DNA of 64,000 nt from Actinocatenispora sp036503555 (GTDB lineage: Bacteria; Actinomycetota; Actinomycetes; Mycobacteriales; Micromonosporaceae), in contig DASXWQ010000085.1 in the NCBI GenBank assembly GCA_036503555.1, positions 62,001-126,000 on the forward strand. The letters run 5' to 3'. The notes under the pieces were generated by a model. That model was not told the origin of the DNA and did not search any database. It saw only the letters and a program-made list of their open reading frames with translations. The first letter of the stretch is position 1. Each line of letters opens with the position of its first letter. A program made the position numbers and the translations under genes. This document shows, one piece after another, positions 18,144 through 25,568 of the stretch.

Positions 18144-18174
18144 CAAAACGATGCAGATATCGATGCGATAGAAC
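18144..18174 (-). promoter_or_regulatory. candidate carotenoid-locus regulatory site upstream of crtE relic
   Basis: The + strand reads CAAAACGATGC at 18144-18154, followed by an ATATCGATGCGAT segment. The 11-base element recurs exactly upstream of the lycopene cyclase (22573) and crtB (23619). It lies about 25 bases before the crtE start, close to the expected transcription start. The LitR-like regulator at 23778 is the obvious candidate binder. Confidence 0.55.
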
Positions 18175-18293
18175 GCTACGCGACATCCGGCCACACCGCC
18201 GCGCCTTGCCGCTGGAGAACGACGGGCCGGCCCACGTGGTCACCACGGGGTCGGCCGGATCCGGCCGCGATGCGGGAGTCGAGATCAGGCAGC

Positions 18294-18325
18294 GGCATCG
18301 TTCAATATCGATCCAGATTTCGATG
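18294..18325 (+). promoter_or_regulatory. candidate regulatory palindrome upstream of crtI relic
   Basis: The segment opens with GCATCGTT and closes with TTTCGATGC, giving inverted GCATCG/CGATGC arms around an ATATCGAT core. It shares words with the CAAAACGATGC sites of the other carotenoid genes. It lies about 60 bases before the crtI start codon. The -35/-10 elements are not clear. Confidence 0.45.
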
Positions 18326-18383
18326 CAGTCCATCGAGAGTGCGATACGCTCGGGCGACACTGCCGGGTGGCGGGAGGGGAGCC

Positions 18384-19474
18384 ATGCGTACCGTGTCGGG
18401 GCCGACCGACCGGGTCGTCGTGGTTGGTGCCGGGCTGGGCGGTCTGGCGTGTGCGATGCGCCTGGTCGCGACCGGTCGGCAGGTGACCGTGCTGGAGCGC
18501 GGGTCTGTGCCCGGCGGGCGTGCCGGCCGGATCGACACCGACGGGTTCCGCTTCGACACCGGTCCCACCGTCCTGACCATGCCCCGGTTGCTCGACGAGA
18601 CCTTCTCCACGCTCGGTGAGCGCCGCAGTGACTGGATCGACCTGATCCGGCTCGACCCGGCGTACCGGGCCCACTTCCCGGACGGCTCGACCCTCGACGT
18701 CCGGGCCGGCATCTACGACACGGCGGCCGAGATCGACCGCGTCTGCGGTCAGCGGGAGGCCGACGGCTTCCTCCGCTTCGCCCGCTACGCCGAACGGCTG
18801 TACCAGGTGGAATGGGACAGCTTCGTCGACGTGAACCTCGACGGGGTGCGCGACCTGCTCGGCGTCCCGTTGGTCAGGCTCGCCGCGATGGGTGGGTTCG
18901 GTTCGCTGTCCGGCCGGGTGGACCGGTTCCTGCTCCATCTCGGGACGACGGCGGGGTACTCGCGTATCGCCCACCACAACATCCATTTCGGCCGGTCGTG
19001 GCGGGCGACGTTCGACGACCTGACCGTCCGGGGCCGGCTGATGGCCGATCCGTCGCTGCTGGTGTGCAATCCGAGTCGGACCGATCCCGATCTCGCCCAC
19101 CCGACGGGCACACCCTCTACGTGCTCGCGCCGGCACCGAACCTCACCGCACCGCTGGACTGGCCGACGCTGGGACCCCGGTACGCCGACGAGATCCTCAC
19201 GGTCCTGGAACAGCGCGGCTACCGCGGCCTGTCCGGAGCTGTGGCGGTCCGGCATGTCGTGACGCCGACGGACTGGGCCGCGGCGGGGATGGCCGCGGGC
19301 ACGCCGTTCGCCGCCGCGCACGTCGCGTCGCAGACCGGCCCACTGCGACCCGGCAATCTCGTACCCGGGCTGGAGAACGTGGTCCACGTCGGATCCGGTA
19401 CGCAGCCCGGGGTCGGTGTTCCCATGGTGCTGGTGTCGGGACGGCTGGCCGCCGAGCGGGTCACCGGTCGCTGA
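18384..19474 (+). pseudogene. crtI: broken phytoene desaturase (crtI)
   Basis: The start is normal: an ATG after GGGAGGGGAG, then the FAD-binding VVVVGAGLGGLACAMRL and GGRAGRIDTDGFRFDTGP. It reads well to about residue 180 (GGFGSLSGRVDR). It then jumps to FLLHLGTTAGYSRIAHHN, which in intact CrtI lies roughly 150 residues further on. Near 19095 a C is missing from a C run and the frame changes to DGHTLYVLAPAPNL, ending normally with GVGVPMVLVSGRLAAERVTGR. The gene thus has a large internal deletion plus a one-base deletion. About 360 of the expected 490-500 residues remain. The desaturase is inactive. Confidence 0.9.
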
Positions 19475-19574
19475 CCCGTCGGTGCGACCGGGGTGGAGCG
19501 GTCGCCGCCGTGCGGCGACGCGGTCCCGGCATGCGGGTGAGCCGTCCGGATCGCGATCACCCGATGGTCGAGCC

Positions 19575-19730
19575 GCGCGACGTACCGTGGCCCAGGCCAA
19601 CAGGGTCGCCGCGGTCAGCGCGAATCCGAACCCGAAGTCCTCGACCGGGATGTCGAGCGGCCAACGGATCCCGCTGATCGCCCCCGCGCGGTAGGCGACG
19701 ATCGGCGCGTCGGTGCGGGTCAGCCACCCA
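19575..19730 (-). pseudogene. fragment of a CrtYd-like lycopene cyclase subunit
   Basis: On the - strand about 50 residues read VAYRAGAISGIRWPLDIPVEDFGFGFAL followed by a hydrophobic helix. The GIR...P-V-E-D-F pattern followed by a helix is what I know from the second lycopene cyclase domain in actinobacterial carotenoid clusters. The N-terminal helices are missing and no stop follows in frame for a long way. I read it as a leftover of crtYd. Without a search the assignment stays moderate. Confidence 0.5.
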
Positions 19731-19812
19731 TCGACCGGCACGCGGCGCCGCTCCGGCGCACACACTGAGCGGAGAGCCTGCGGACCCGGGCTCGGTCGCC
19801 TATTCTGGGGTA

Positions 19813-19842
19813 GATGAATCGGTTTTAGAGTCGATTTGAGCG
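19813..19842 (+). promoter_or_regulatory. possible fifth carotenoid-locus site
   Basis: An AT-rich island in otherwise GC-rich DNA reads GAATCGGTTTTAGAGTCGATTT. It resembles, but does not match, the GCATCGTTTTG element of the other sites, and it precedes the FAD oxidoreductase relic. It may be an eroded promoter of that gene. Confidence 0.3.
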
Positions 19843-19869
19843 GCCCGGCGCCCGTCGGGCTCGGCCGCC

Positions 19870-20220
19870 GCGTGCCGGGTGCCCAACGGATGCGTGGTCA
19901 GGTCCTGTCGTTCGGCGCCGGCCGACGCCGGGCTCGACGAGCCCGCCGTACGTCGGGCGGCGGTACGGCCGTACGGCGTGGCGACCGACGACTGGCGGCA
20001 TGTGGCCACCGTGCGGGCGAGCGCGGGGCTGGTCGCGGCGCCGCCACCGCAGCCGCTGCGTCGCACCGTCGTGGTCGGCGACGGCGTGTACGTCGTCGGG
20101 GACCACCGGGACACCCCCTCGCTCCAGGGCGCGCTCGTCAGCGGACACCGCGCCGCGCGGGCGGTGCTGTCGTATCTGGGCGCGACGCGGACAGAGCGGG
20201 AGGTGACACGCGATGGGTGA
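19870..20220 (+). pseudogene. C-terminal fragment of an FAD-dependent (amine-oxidase-like) oxidoreductase
   Basis: The last 100 codons end with VVVGDGVYVVGDHRDTPSLQ, GALVSGHRAARAVL, the typical C-terminal FAD-contact region of phytoene-desaturase/amine-oxidase relatives. The N-terminal Rossmann fold and catalytic middle are absent. Upstream lies the CrtYd-like remnant on the other strand. Its stop overlaps the start of the intact DUF2867 reductase gene by eight bases, so the two were once coupled. Confidence 0.65.
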
Positions 20221-21727
20221 CACCACGACACCGGTGCGGTGCGTCGTGTTCGGCGCCACCGGCTACATCGGTGGCCGGCTGGTACCGGAGTTGTTGGCCG
20301 CCGGGCACCAGGTCCGTGTCGTGGCGCGCGACCCGGGCCGGCTCGCCGACCGTCCCTGGCACGCCGACGTCGAGATCCGCCGCGGTGACGTGATGGACGC
20401 CGGGTCCGTACGCGCCGCGATGGACGACGTGGACGTCGCGTACTACCTCGTGCACTCCCTGCGCCGCAAGGACTTCGCCGAGGTCGACCGGAAGGCGGCA
20501 CGGACCGTCACGGACGCCGCGGCCGACGCCGGCGTACGCCGGATCGTGTACCTCGGCGGGCTGCACCCGCCCCACGAGCGGCTCTCGGCACATCTGGAGT
20601 CGCGGCGCGAGGTGGGTGCGACGCTGCTCGCCGGCCCGGTCGAGGCCGTGGTACTGCAGGCGGCGGTGATCATCGGCTCGGGGTCGGCCAGCTTCGAGAT
20701 GTTGCGGTACCTCACCGAGCGCCTGCCCGCGATGGTCACCCCGCGGTGGGTGGGCAACCGCATCCAGCCGATCGCGATCCGGGACGTGCTGCGCTATCTG
20801 GTCGCCTGCGCGACCGTGCCGGCCGGCGTGAACCGGGCCTTCGACATCGGCGGTCCGGACATCCTGACCTACGTGCAGATGATGCGCAGGTACGCGGTCG
20901 TCGCCGGGCTGTCGCGTCGGGTGGTGCTGCCGGTGCCGGTGCTCACGCCGTGGCTGTCGGCGCAGTGGGTCAACCTGGTCACGCCCGTACCACGGTCGAT
21001 CGCGGTCCCGCTGATCGAGTCGCTGGTCAACGAGGTCGTCTGCCAGGAGGACGACATCGCCGGCCTGATCCCGCCGCCGCCGCAGGGACTGTTGCACTTC
21101 GAGGACGCCGTGGGCCTCGCCCTGCGGCGGGTCCGCGAGTCACGGGTGACGACCCGCTGGTCGGACGCGGCGTGGCCCCGCGACCCGTCGCAGCCCACCG
21201 CGGCCGACCCGGACTGGTCGGGCGGAACCCTGTACCAGGACGTGCGTACCCGGCGCAGCAGCGCGACGCCGGACCAGGTGTGGCAGATCATCGAGGGTAT
21301 CGGCGGCGAGAACGGCTGGTACTCGTTCCCGCTCGCCTGGTCGGTGCGGGGCTGGATGGACCGGGTCGCCGGTGGCGTCGGCCTGCGCCGTGGCCGCCGC
21401 GACCCGCACCGGCTGCACGTCGGCGAAGCCCTCGACTGGTGGCGCGTCGAGCAGCTCGACCGGCCGCGTCGGTTGCTGCTGCGCGCCGAGATGAAGGTGC
21501 CGGGCGACGCCTGGCTGGAACTGACCCTCACCCCGGCCGCCGGCGGCGGCACCATCTTCCGGCAGCGCGCGTTGTTCCGGCCGCGGGGCCTCGCCGGCCA
21601 CCTGTACTGGAAGGCCGTCGCGCCGTTTCACGCCGTGGTGTTCGGCGGGATGAGCGCCAACATCACCGGCGCCGCCGAACGCACGAAGCCGGCCGCGGCG
21701 CGGACCGCGGCGGCCGGTACCGACTGA
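20213..21727 (+). CDS. NAD(P)-binding SDR with C-terminal DUF2867 domain
   Basis: The 504-residue product has an atypical-SDR Rossmann domain (VVFGATGYIGGRLVPELL at about 10-27) up to about residue 310. A DUF2867 domain follows (about 340-495), with NGWYSFPLAWSVRGWMD and DWWRVEQLDRP. The ATG at 20213 has a GGGAGGTGA box. Relatives often sit in light-induced carotenoid clusters next to an FAD oxidoreductase, as here. The gene is intact, although most of its neighbours are not, so it may serve another purpose or be a survivor of recent decay. The substrate is unknown. Confidence 0.88.
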   Translation: MGDTTTPVRCVVFGATGYIGGRLVPELLAAGHQVRVVARDPGRLADRPWHADVEIRRGDVMDAGSVRAAMDDVDVAYYLVHSLRRKDFAEVDRKAARTVTDAAADAGVRRIVYLGGLHPPHERLSAHLESRREVGATLLAGPVEAVVLQAAVIIGSGSASFEMLRYLTERLPAMVTPRWVGNRIQPIAIRDVLRYLVACATVPAGVNRAFDIGGPDILTYVQMMRRYAVVAGLSRRVVLPVPVLTPWLSAQWVNLVTPVPRSIAVPLIESLVNEVVCQEDDIAGLIPPPPQGLLHFEDAVGLALRRVRESRVTTRWSDAAWPRDPSQPTAADPDWSGGTLYQDVRTRRSSATPDQVWQIIEGIGGENGWYSFPLAWSVRGWMDRVAGGVGLRRGRRDPHRLHVGEALDWWRVEQLDRPRRLLLRAEMKVPGDAWLELTLTPAAGGGTIFRQRALFRPRGLAGHLYWKAVAPFHAVVFGGMSANITGAAERTKPAAARTAAAGTD

Positions 21728-21898
21728 CGACGGGTGCCGGCACCGGCAGGTCCACCGTCGTCGTGCTCGCCGAACGCGTCATCGACAGCGTCGGGTACGA
21801 GGCGGGTGGCACCGGGCAGCCGGTCGACCGCGGCGTCGCCGCCGCCCGCCGGCCTACCCGCGCCCCGTGGTCGTCACCGGACGCGGGCAGGGGTTTCG

Positions 21899-22140
21899 TC
21901 ACCGCAGCACCAGCGGCCCGCTGGGCCGCAGGGTCAGCCCGGCACGGGGTGTCGGGTCGCCGCCGAGCCGCCGCAGGCCGGGGGAGAGGGCGCCGAGCGC
22001 GGTGCGCAGGATGAGCCGGGCGAGGTGGGCGCCGAGGCACGTGCGGGGCCGCGCCGCGAACGGCAGGTAGGTCCAGGACTCCTGCGGACCGGAGCGTCCC
22101 GGCCGGAACGCGTCAGGCTCGGTCCACCGGGCCGGATCCC
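21899..22140 (-). pseudogene. C-terminal fragment of a cytochrome P450
   Basis: The - strand encodes about 80 residues: DPARWTEPDAFRPGR, then TYLPFAARPRTCLGAHLARL and LTLRPSGPLVLR before a TGA at 21899-21901. This is the P450 meander and heme-cysteine loop. The consensus FxxGxRxC is changed to FAARPRTC, with Arg in place of the invariant glycine. Everything upstream of the meander, including the ExxR helix, is missing. P450s in such clusters usually hydroxylate carotenoids or related terpenes. Confidence 0.78.
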
Positions 22141-22243
22141 CGGCCCGGCCGGGAGCCGCCCGCGGACCCGGACCGCACCGAGACCGCGCCGGCCGGCGCG
22201 ATCCATGCAGGCCGCGGCCAACGCGTCGAGCATGCGCCCGGGC

Positions 22244-22561
22244 TCACCGGTCACGGCGTCTCCGCGCGCGGCCGAGCGCCTCGTAGGTCAGCAGCGCACA
22301 GACCGGGATGACGAGAAGAAACAGCCATTCCTCGACCGGCAGGGTCAGGACCGTGACGCGCAGGGTCCGGTGCGTGCTGTACCACCAGTCACCGTGGTGG
22401 AAGCCGACCAGGTCCCACGCGCCGAACGCGACCACGACCGGCAGCACCGTCAACAGCAACGCGCGCGGTCGGCGATAGACCCGCGCGCCCAGCACCAACT
22501 CCAGCGGCAACGTCACCGCCACGCAGATGCCCAACGCCGCGACGTACTGCCAGGAACTCAC
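22244..22561 (-). CDS. lycopene cyclase domain protein (CrtYc-like)
   Basis: The 105-residue product has three helices, with TLPLELVLGARVYRRP near residues 18-33 and TLPVEEWLFLLVIPVCALLTYEAL near 71-94, the PxE(E/D) signature of the heterodimeric lycopene cyclase family. The GTG at 22561 is chosen because family sequence begins there and GGAG lies upstream; an ATG twelve codons earlier is possible. The partner subunit normally encoded next is missing (only a remnant at 19575), so cyclase activity is doubtful. No lycopene would be made in any case, as crtI is broken. Confidence 0.82.
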   Translation of the reverse strand: MSSWQYVAALGICVAVTLPLELVLGARVYRRPRALLLTVLPVVVAFGAWDLVGFHHGDWWYSTHRTLRVTVLTLPVEEWLFLLVIPVCALLTYEALGRARRRRDR

Positions 22562-22572
22562 GGCCCGGTCTC

Positions 22573-22593
22573 CAAAACGATGCGCATATCGAT
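22573..22593 (-). promoter_or_regulatory. candidate regulatory site upstream of lycopene cyclase
   Basis: The + strand carries CAAAACGATGC at 22573-22583, then GCATATCGAT. The first 11 bases are identical to the sites at 18144 and 23619, and an ATATCGAT word is shared with the crtE site. It lies 12 bases before the preferred GTG start, which suggests it overlaps the transcription start or -10 region. Confidence 0.55.
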
Positions 22594-22697
22594 TCATTCA
22601 TGGTACCGCTGTGGTCAGGTGCCCGCCCGCCGTCGGCCCGACGCGTGCCGCCCGGCCACCGCGACGGCGGTTTGTGGGTGCCCGGCGGTGTGTTCGC

Positions 22698-23588
22698 TCA
22701 CGCCGCCCGGCCCAGCTCGCGGGCCAACGCGGCCAGCCGTCGCCGCCGCGGAACGACGGCCCGCCGGAACAACACGTCATGGTGCGCCCGCTCGATCTCG
22801 GTCAGGATCCCGCCGTACACGGCGGCGGCGACCCGGACGCACCGGCGGGACAGCGGCGGCAGCAGCATGATGCCCGGCTCCGCCGCCCGGTAGTGTCCGC
22901 GCGCCCGGTCGATCTCGAACGCGGCCAACTCCCGGACCGCGGAGCCGGCGCTCGGTGCGTCGAGGTCGCTGACGTGGACCCCGAACCGGCGCAGGTCGTC
23001 CTGCGGCAGGTAGACCCGTCCCCGCCGACGGTCCTCGGCGACATCCCGGAGGAAGTTGGTGAGCTGAAAGCCCAGCCCCAGCTGGCGGGCCGGTTCCCGG
23101 GCGGCGGCGACGCGGTCGGTGGCGATCTCGTCCGGGCCGCCTCCGGCCAGCAGCACCGGCAGCATCATCGTCCCGATCGCCGCCGCGGACCCCGCCATGT
23201 ACGTCAGCAGCGCCGGATAGTCCGCGTACTCCCGCACGGTCAGGTCCATCGCCATGCTGTGCAGGAACGCGTCGAAGTCCGACCACGGCAGGTCGAACAC
23301 CGTGATCGTGTGCAGCACCGCCGGCAGTACGGGATCCGCTTCGATCGGCCCGCCGGCCATCCCGACCCGGAACCGCTCGCTCCAGGCCGCGAGCCGTTCG
23401 GCTCGCCCGTCGGCGGTCGGATCGTCGCCGACCGTGTCCACCAGATCGTCGGTGTGGCGGGTGAATCCGTACAGTGCGTGCACGTGACGCCGCTTCCACG
23501 CCGGTAGCAGCCGGGTCGCGAGATAGTAGCTTCGTCCGTACGTCCGATGCAGGTCACGGCAGTGTTCGTACGAGGCGTCCAGGGTCAC
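22698..23588 (-). CDS. crtB: phytoene synthase
   Basis: The 296-residue product has both Asp-rich motifs of the squalene/phytoene synthase family: TDDLVD at about 46-51 and RDVAED at about 181-186, followed by RGRVYLPQDDL. The length is normal and no lesion is seen. It would condense two GGPP into phytoene. The GTG at 23588 gives the usual VTLDASY start; a GTG three codons upstream also exists. It is divergent from the LitR-like regulator. As crtE and crtI are broken here, its product would have no downstream route in this locus. Confidence 0.92.
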   Translation of the reverse strand: MTLDASYEHCRDLHRTYGRSYYLATRLLPAWKRRHVHALYGFTRHTDDLVDTVGDDPTADGRAERLAAWSERFRVGMAGGPIEADPVLPAVLHTITVFDLPWSDFDAFLHSMAMDLTVREYADYPALLTYMAGSAAAIGTMMLPVLLAGGGPDEIATDRVAAAREPARQLGLGFQLTNFLRDVAEDRRRGRVYLPQDDLRRFGVHVSDLDAPSAGSAVRELAAFEIDRARGHYRAAEPGIMLLPPLSRRCVRVAAAVYGGILTEIERAHHDVLFRRAVVPRRRRLAALARELGRAA

Positions 23589-23618
23589 GACAGTCACCCG
23601 TCCCACTTGGCCGCGGAG

Positions 23619-23640
23619 CAAAACGATGCATAAAGCGACG
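23619..23640 (-). promoter_or_regulatory. candidate regulatory site in the crtB-litR divergent promoter
   Basis: The + strand reads CAAAACGATGC at 23619-23629, then ATAAAGCGACG. The 11-mer is exactly shared with the crtE and lycopene cyclase upstream sites. The divergent spacer (23589-23777) should contain both promoters, so this site is well placed for control of crtB and for autoregulation. Confidence 0.55.
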
Positions 23641-23777
23641 CGCTGTAATGGTAGGCTACCGTGGACGACCCCGCTGTGTACGCGACACGGAAAGGTCCTC
23701 CTCGTGGTGTCGACGACCAGCAGCCGACCGGTCCGCCTGGACCGGCCGAACCGCGGACGCCTGGTCCGAGGTGTTCG

Positions 23778-24656
23778 GTGACGCACTCCGACGACGGCCT
23801 CAGCGCCGGGGACGTCGCCCGCCGGATCGGCGTCGCGGTCACCACCGTCCGCACCTGGGACCGGCGATACGGCCTCGGGCCCGCCGTGCGGGAGGAGGGC
23901 CGGCACCGGCGGTACCAGCCGGGCGACGTCGCCCGGCTCGAACGGATGCGTCAACTCGTCAGCGACGGCGTCGCCCCGGCCGAAGCCGCCAGGATCGCCG
24001 GCTCCGGCCGACCGGCCCCGCGCCGGGTCGCGAGAGCCGAGCCCGCGGCCTCGCCCGACGCGCGGGTTCGTGGCCTGCGCCGCGCCGCGTACGCGATGGA
24101 CTCGACGCAGATGCGACGCATCCTGGCCGACGCGGTGCGGCGTGACGTGGTGGGCGCCTGGACCGACCTGATGTGTCCGACGCTGCGCGACATCGGCCGC
24201 CGGCACGCCGCGACCGGCCGCTACGTCGAGGTCGAACACCTGCTCTCCCACGAGATCTCGTACGCGCTCGCCGCCGTCCCGGCGCCCCGTGGCCGGGCGA
24301 GGATCCTGCTCGCCTGCGGCCCGGACGAGCAGCACAGCCTGGCACTGGAGGCGCTGGCCGCGGCGCTGGCCGACCGCGGGCGGCCGGCGCGGATGCTGGG
24401 TGGGCGGGTACCCGTGGACTCGCTCGCCGCCGCGATCACCCGTACCGGCCCACAGGCCGTCGTGCTCTGGTCGCATCATGCCCGGCCCGGCGACGTCGCC
24501 CAGCTCAACGTGGCGCGCGCCGCGCGGCCCCGCCCCCCGCTGGTCGCTGTCGCTGGACCCGGCTGGATCGGGCGCAGTGTTCCGGCCGGTGCGATCGCCT
24601 TCGCCGATCTCCCCACCGCCCTCGACGCCGTGGACCGGGCCACGCGACGCGGTTGA
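23778..24656 (+). CDS. litR: LitR/CarH-like MerR regulator with cobalamin-binding domain
   Basis: The 292-residue product starts at a GTG preceded by GAGGTG. It has a MerR DNA-binding domain (VARRIGVAVTTVRTWDRRYGLGP), a helical bundle with VEVEHLLSHE, and a cobalamin-binding Rossmann domain with the expected lower-ligand histidine in GPDEQHSL. In CarH a Trp-x9-Glu-His motif covers the adenosyl face of B12; here the Trp position is His (H-AATGRYVEV-EH). Family members repress carotenoid genes in the dark and release DNA on B12 photolysis. It faces crtB and probably binds the repeated CAAAACGATGC sites. Confidence 0.85.
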   Translation: MTHSDDGLSAGDVARRIGVAVTTVRTWDRRYGLGPAVREEGRHRRYQPGDVARLERMRQLVSDGVAPAEAARIAGSGRPAPRRVARAEPAASPDARVRGLRRAAYAMDSTQMRRILADAVRRDVVGAWTDLMCPTLRDIGRRHAATGRYVEVEHLLSHEISYALAAVPAPRGRARILLACGPDEQHSLALEALAAALADRGRPARMLGGRVPVDSLAAAITRTGPQAVVLWSHHARPGDVAQLNVARAARPRPPLVAVAGPGWIGRSVPAGAIAFADLPTALDAVDRATRRG

Positions 24657-24852
24657 CCGCCGCCCAGCGGCCGTCGCCCGGCTGCGCTCGCCCGGCGAAC
24701 CCGAATCGGCTCCACGGCAACGGAAGTGCGGTGCACACGAGCACGGCGACGCCGAGCCCGTCCGCTCCGTACTGGCCGGTGACCGGCCCCGTTGTGGAGG
24801 CGATTCCGGCCAGCAGAGCCGGTCGACCGCCACGAGGTGACGGGCGAGGCGC

Positions 24853-24873
24853 AACTTCCAGTTGCTGGAAGTT
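24853..24873 (+). promoter_or_regulatory. perfect palindromic operator before the TetR gene
   Basis: AACTTCCAG, TTG, CTGGAAGTT form perfect 9-base arms around a 3-base centre. It lies 25 bases upstream of the TetR start and overlaps the space where -35 and -10 would be. It is the likely autoregulatory operator and would also control the downstream ligase. Confidence 0.75.
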
Positions 24874-24897
24874 TCCGCGGGCTGTACTCTCCTCGGC

Positions 24898-25563
24898 GTG
24901 GAGGAGTCCCGGCGTGACCGCAAGAAGCGGCTGACGAGGCAGGGCATCGTCTCGGCGGCGGTCCGGCTGTTCGACGAGCAGGGGTACGACGAGACCACGG
25001 TGGAGCAGGTCGCCGCGGCGGCGGACGTCGACCCCAAGACGTTCTTCAACTACTTCCGCACGAAGGCCGACGTGCTCTTCAACGAGCTCGACCTGGACTT
25101 CGACGTCCTGCTCGCGGCGATCGCGGACCGCCGGCCCGAGGAGGGCCCGGGCGAGGTGTTGCGGCGCGCGATGCGGGAGTACGCCGGCCATCGCCGGCCC
25201 CGCGTTCCCCGCAAGGAGCCCGCGGAGCCGTCGGCGGCGGCCCGGATCGCCCTGACCACGCCGGCCTTGCAGGCGAAGGGGATGTATCTCCTGCTCGACC
25301 TCCAGCAGCGGATCGCGGCCGCGCTGGTGGACGCGTTCGGTGACGAGCTGGATCCGGTCACGGCGGCGGCGATGACCGGATCGGTACTCGGCGCCGTGCA
25401 GCAGGCCAGCCTGGCGAGCGCGGCGCTCGGCCGGTCACAGGACGAGCTCTGGGCGGCGGCCGAGCTCGCCGTCGACGTCGCCGCGCACGGCCTGCTTTCC
25501 GTACGGGAAGCCAAAAACCGGCCACGGACCGGGGCGCGGCGACGTACCGGGGAAGGGAACTGA
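24898..25563 (+). CDS. TetR family transcriptional regulator
   Basis: The 221-residue product has an N-terminal helix-turn-helix (TRQGIVSAAVRLFDEQGYD, then VEQVAAAADVDPKTFFNYF) and an unspecific helical ligand-binding domain. The GTG at 24898 lacks a Shine-Dalgarno sequence; a TGTACT element about 15 bases upstream suggests a leaderless transcript. It is followed after five bases by the adenylate-forming enzyme gene, so it probably represses that operon through the palindrome at 24853. Confidence 0.9.
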   Translation: MEESRRDRKKRLTRQGIVSAAVRLFDEQGYDETTVEQVAAAADVDPKTFFNYFRTKADVLFNELDLDFDVLLAAIADRRPEEGPGEVLRRAMREYAGHRRPRVPRKEPAEPSAAARIALTTPALQAKGMYLLLDLQQRIAAALVDAFGDELDPVTAAAMTGSVLGAVQQASLASAALGRSQDELWAAAELAVDVAAHGLLSVREAKNRPRTGARRRTGEGN

Positions 25564-25568
25564 GCGAC

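Noticed and set aside
22698..25049. A 783-codon - strand frame covering crtB and continuing upstream
   Set aside because: Only the last 300 codons are crtB. The rest is antisense to the LitR-like and TetR genes and has no family features.
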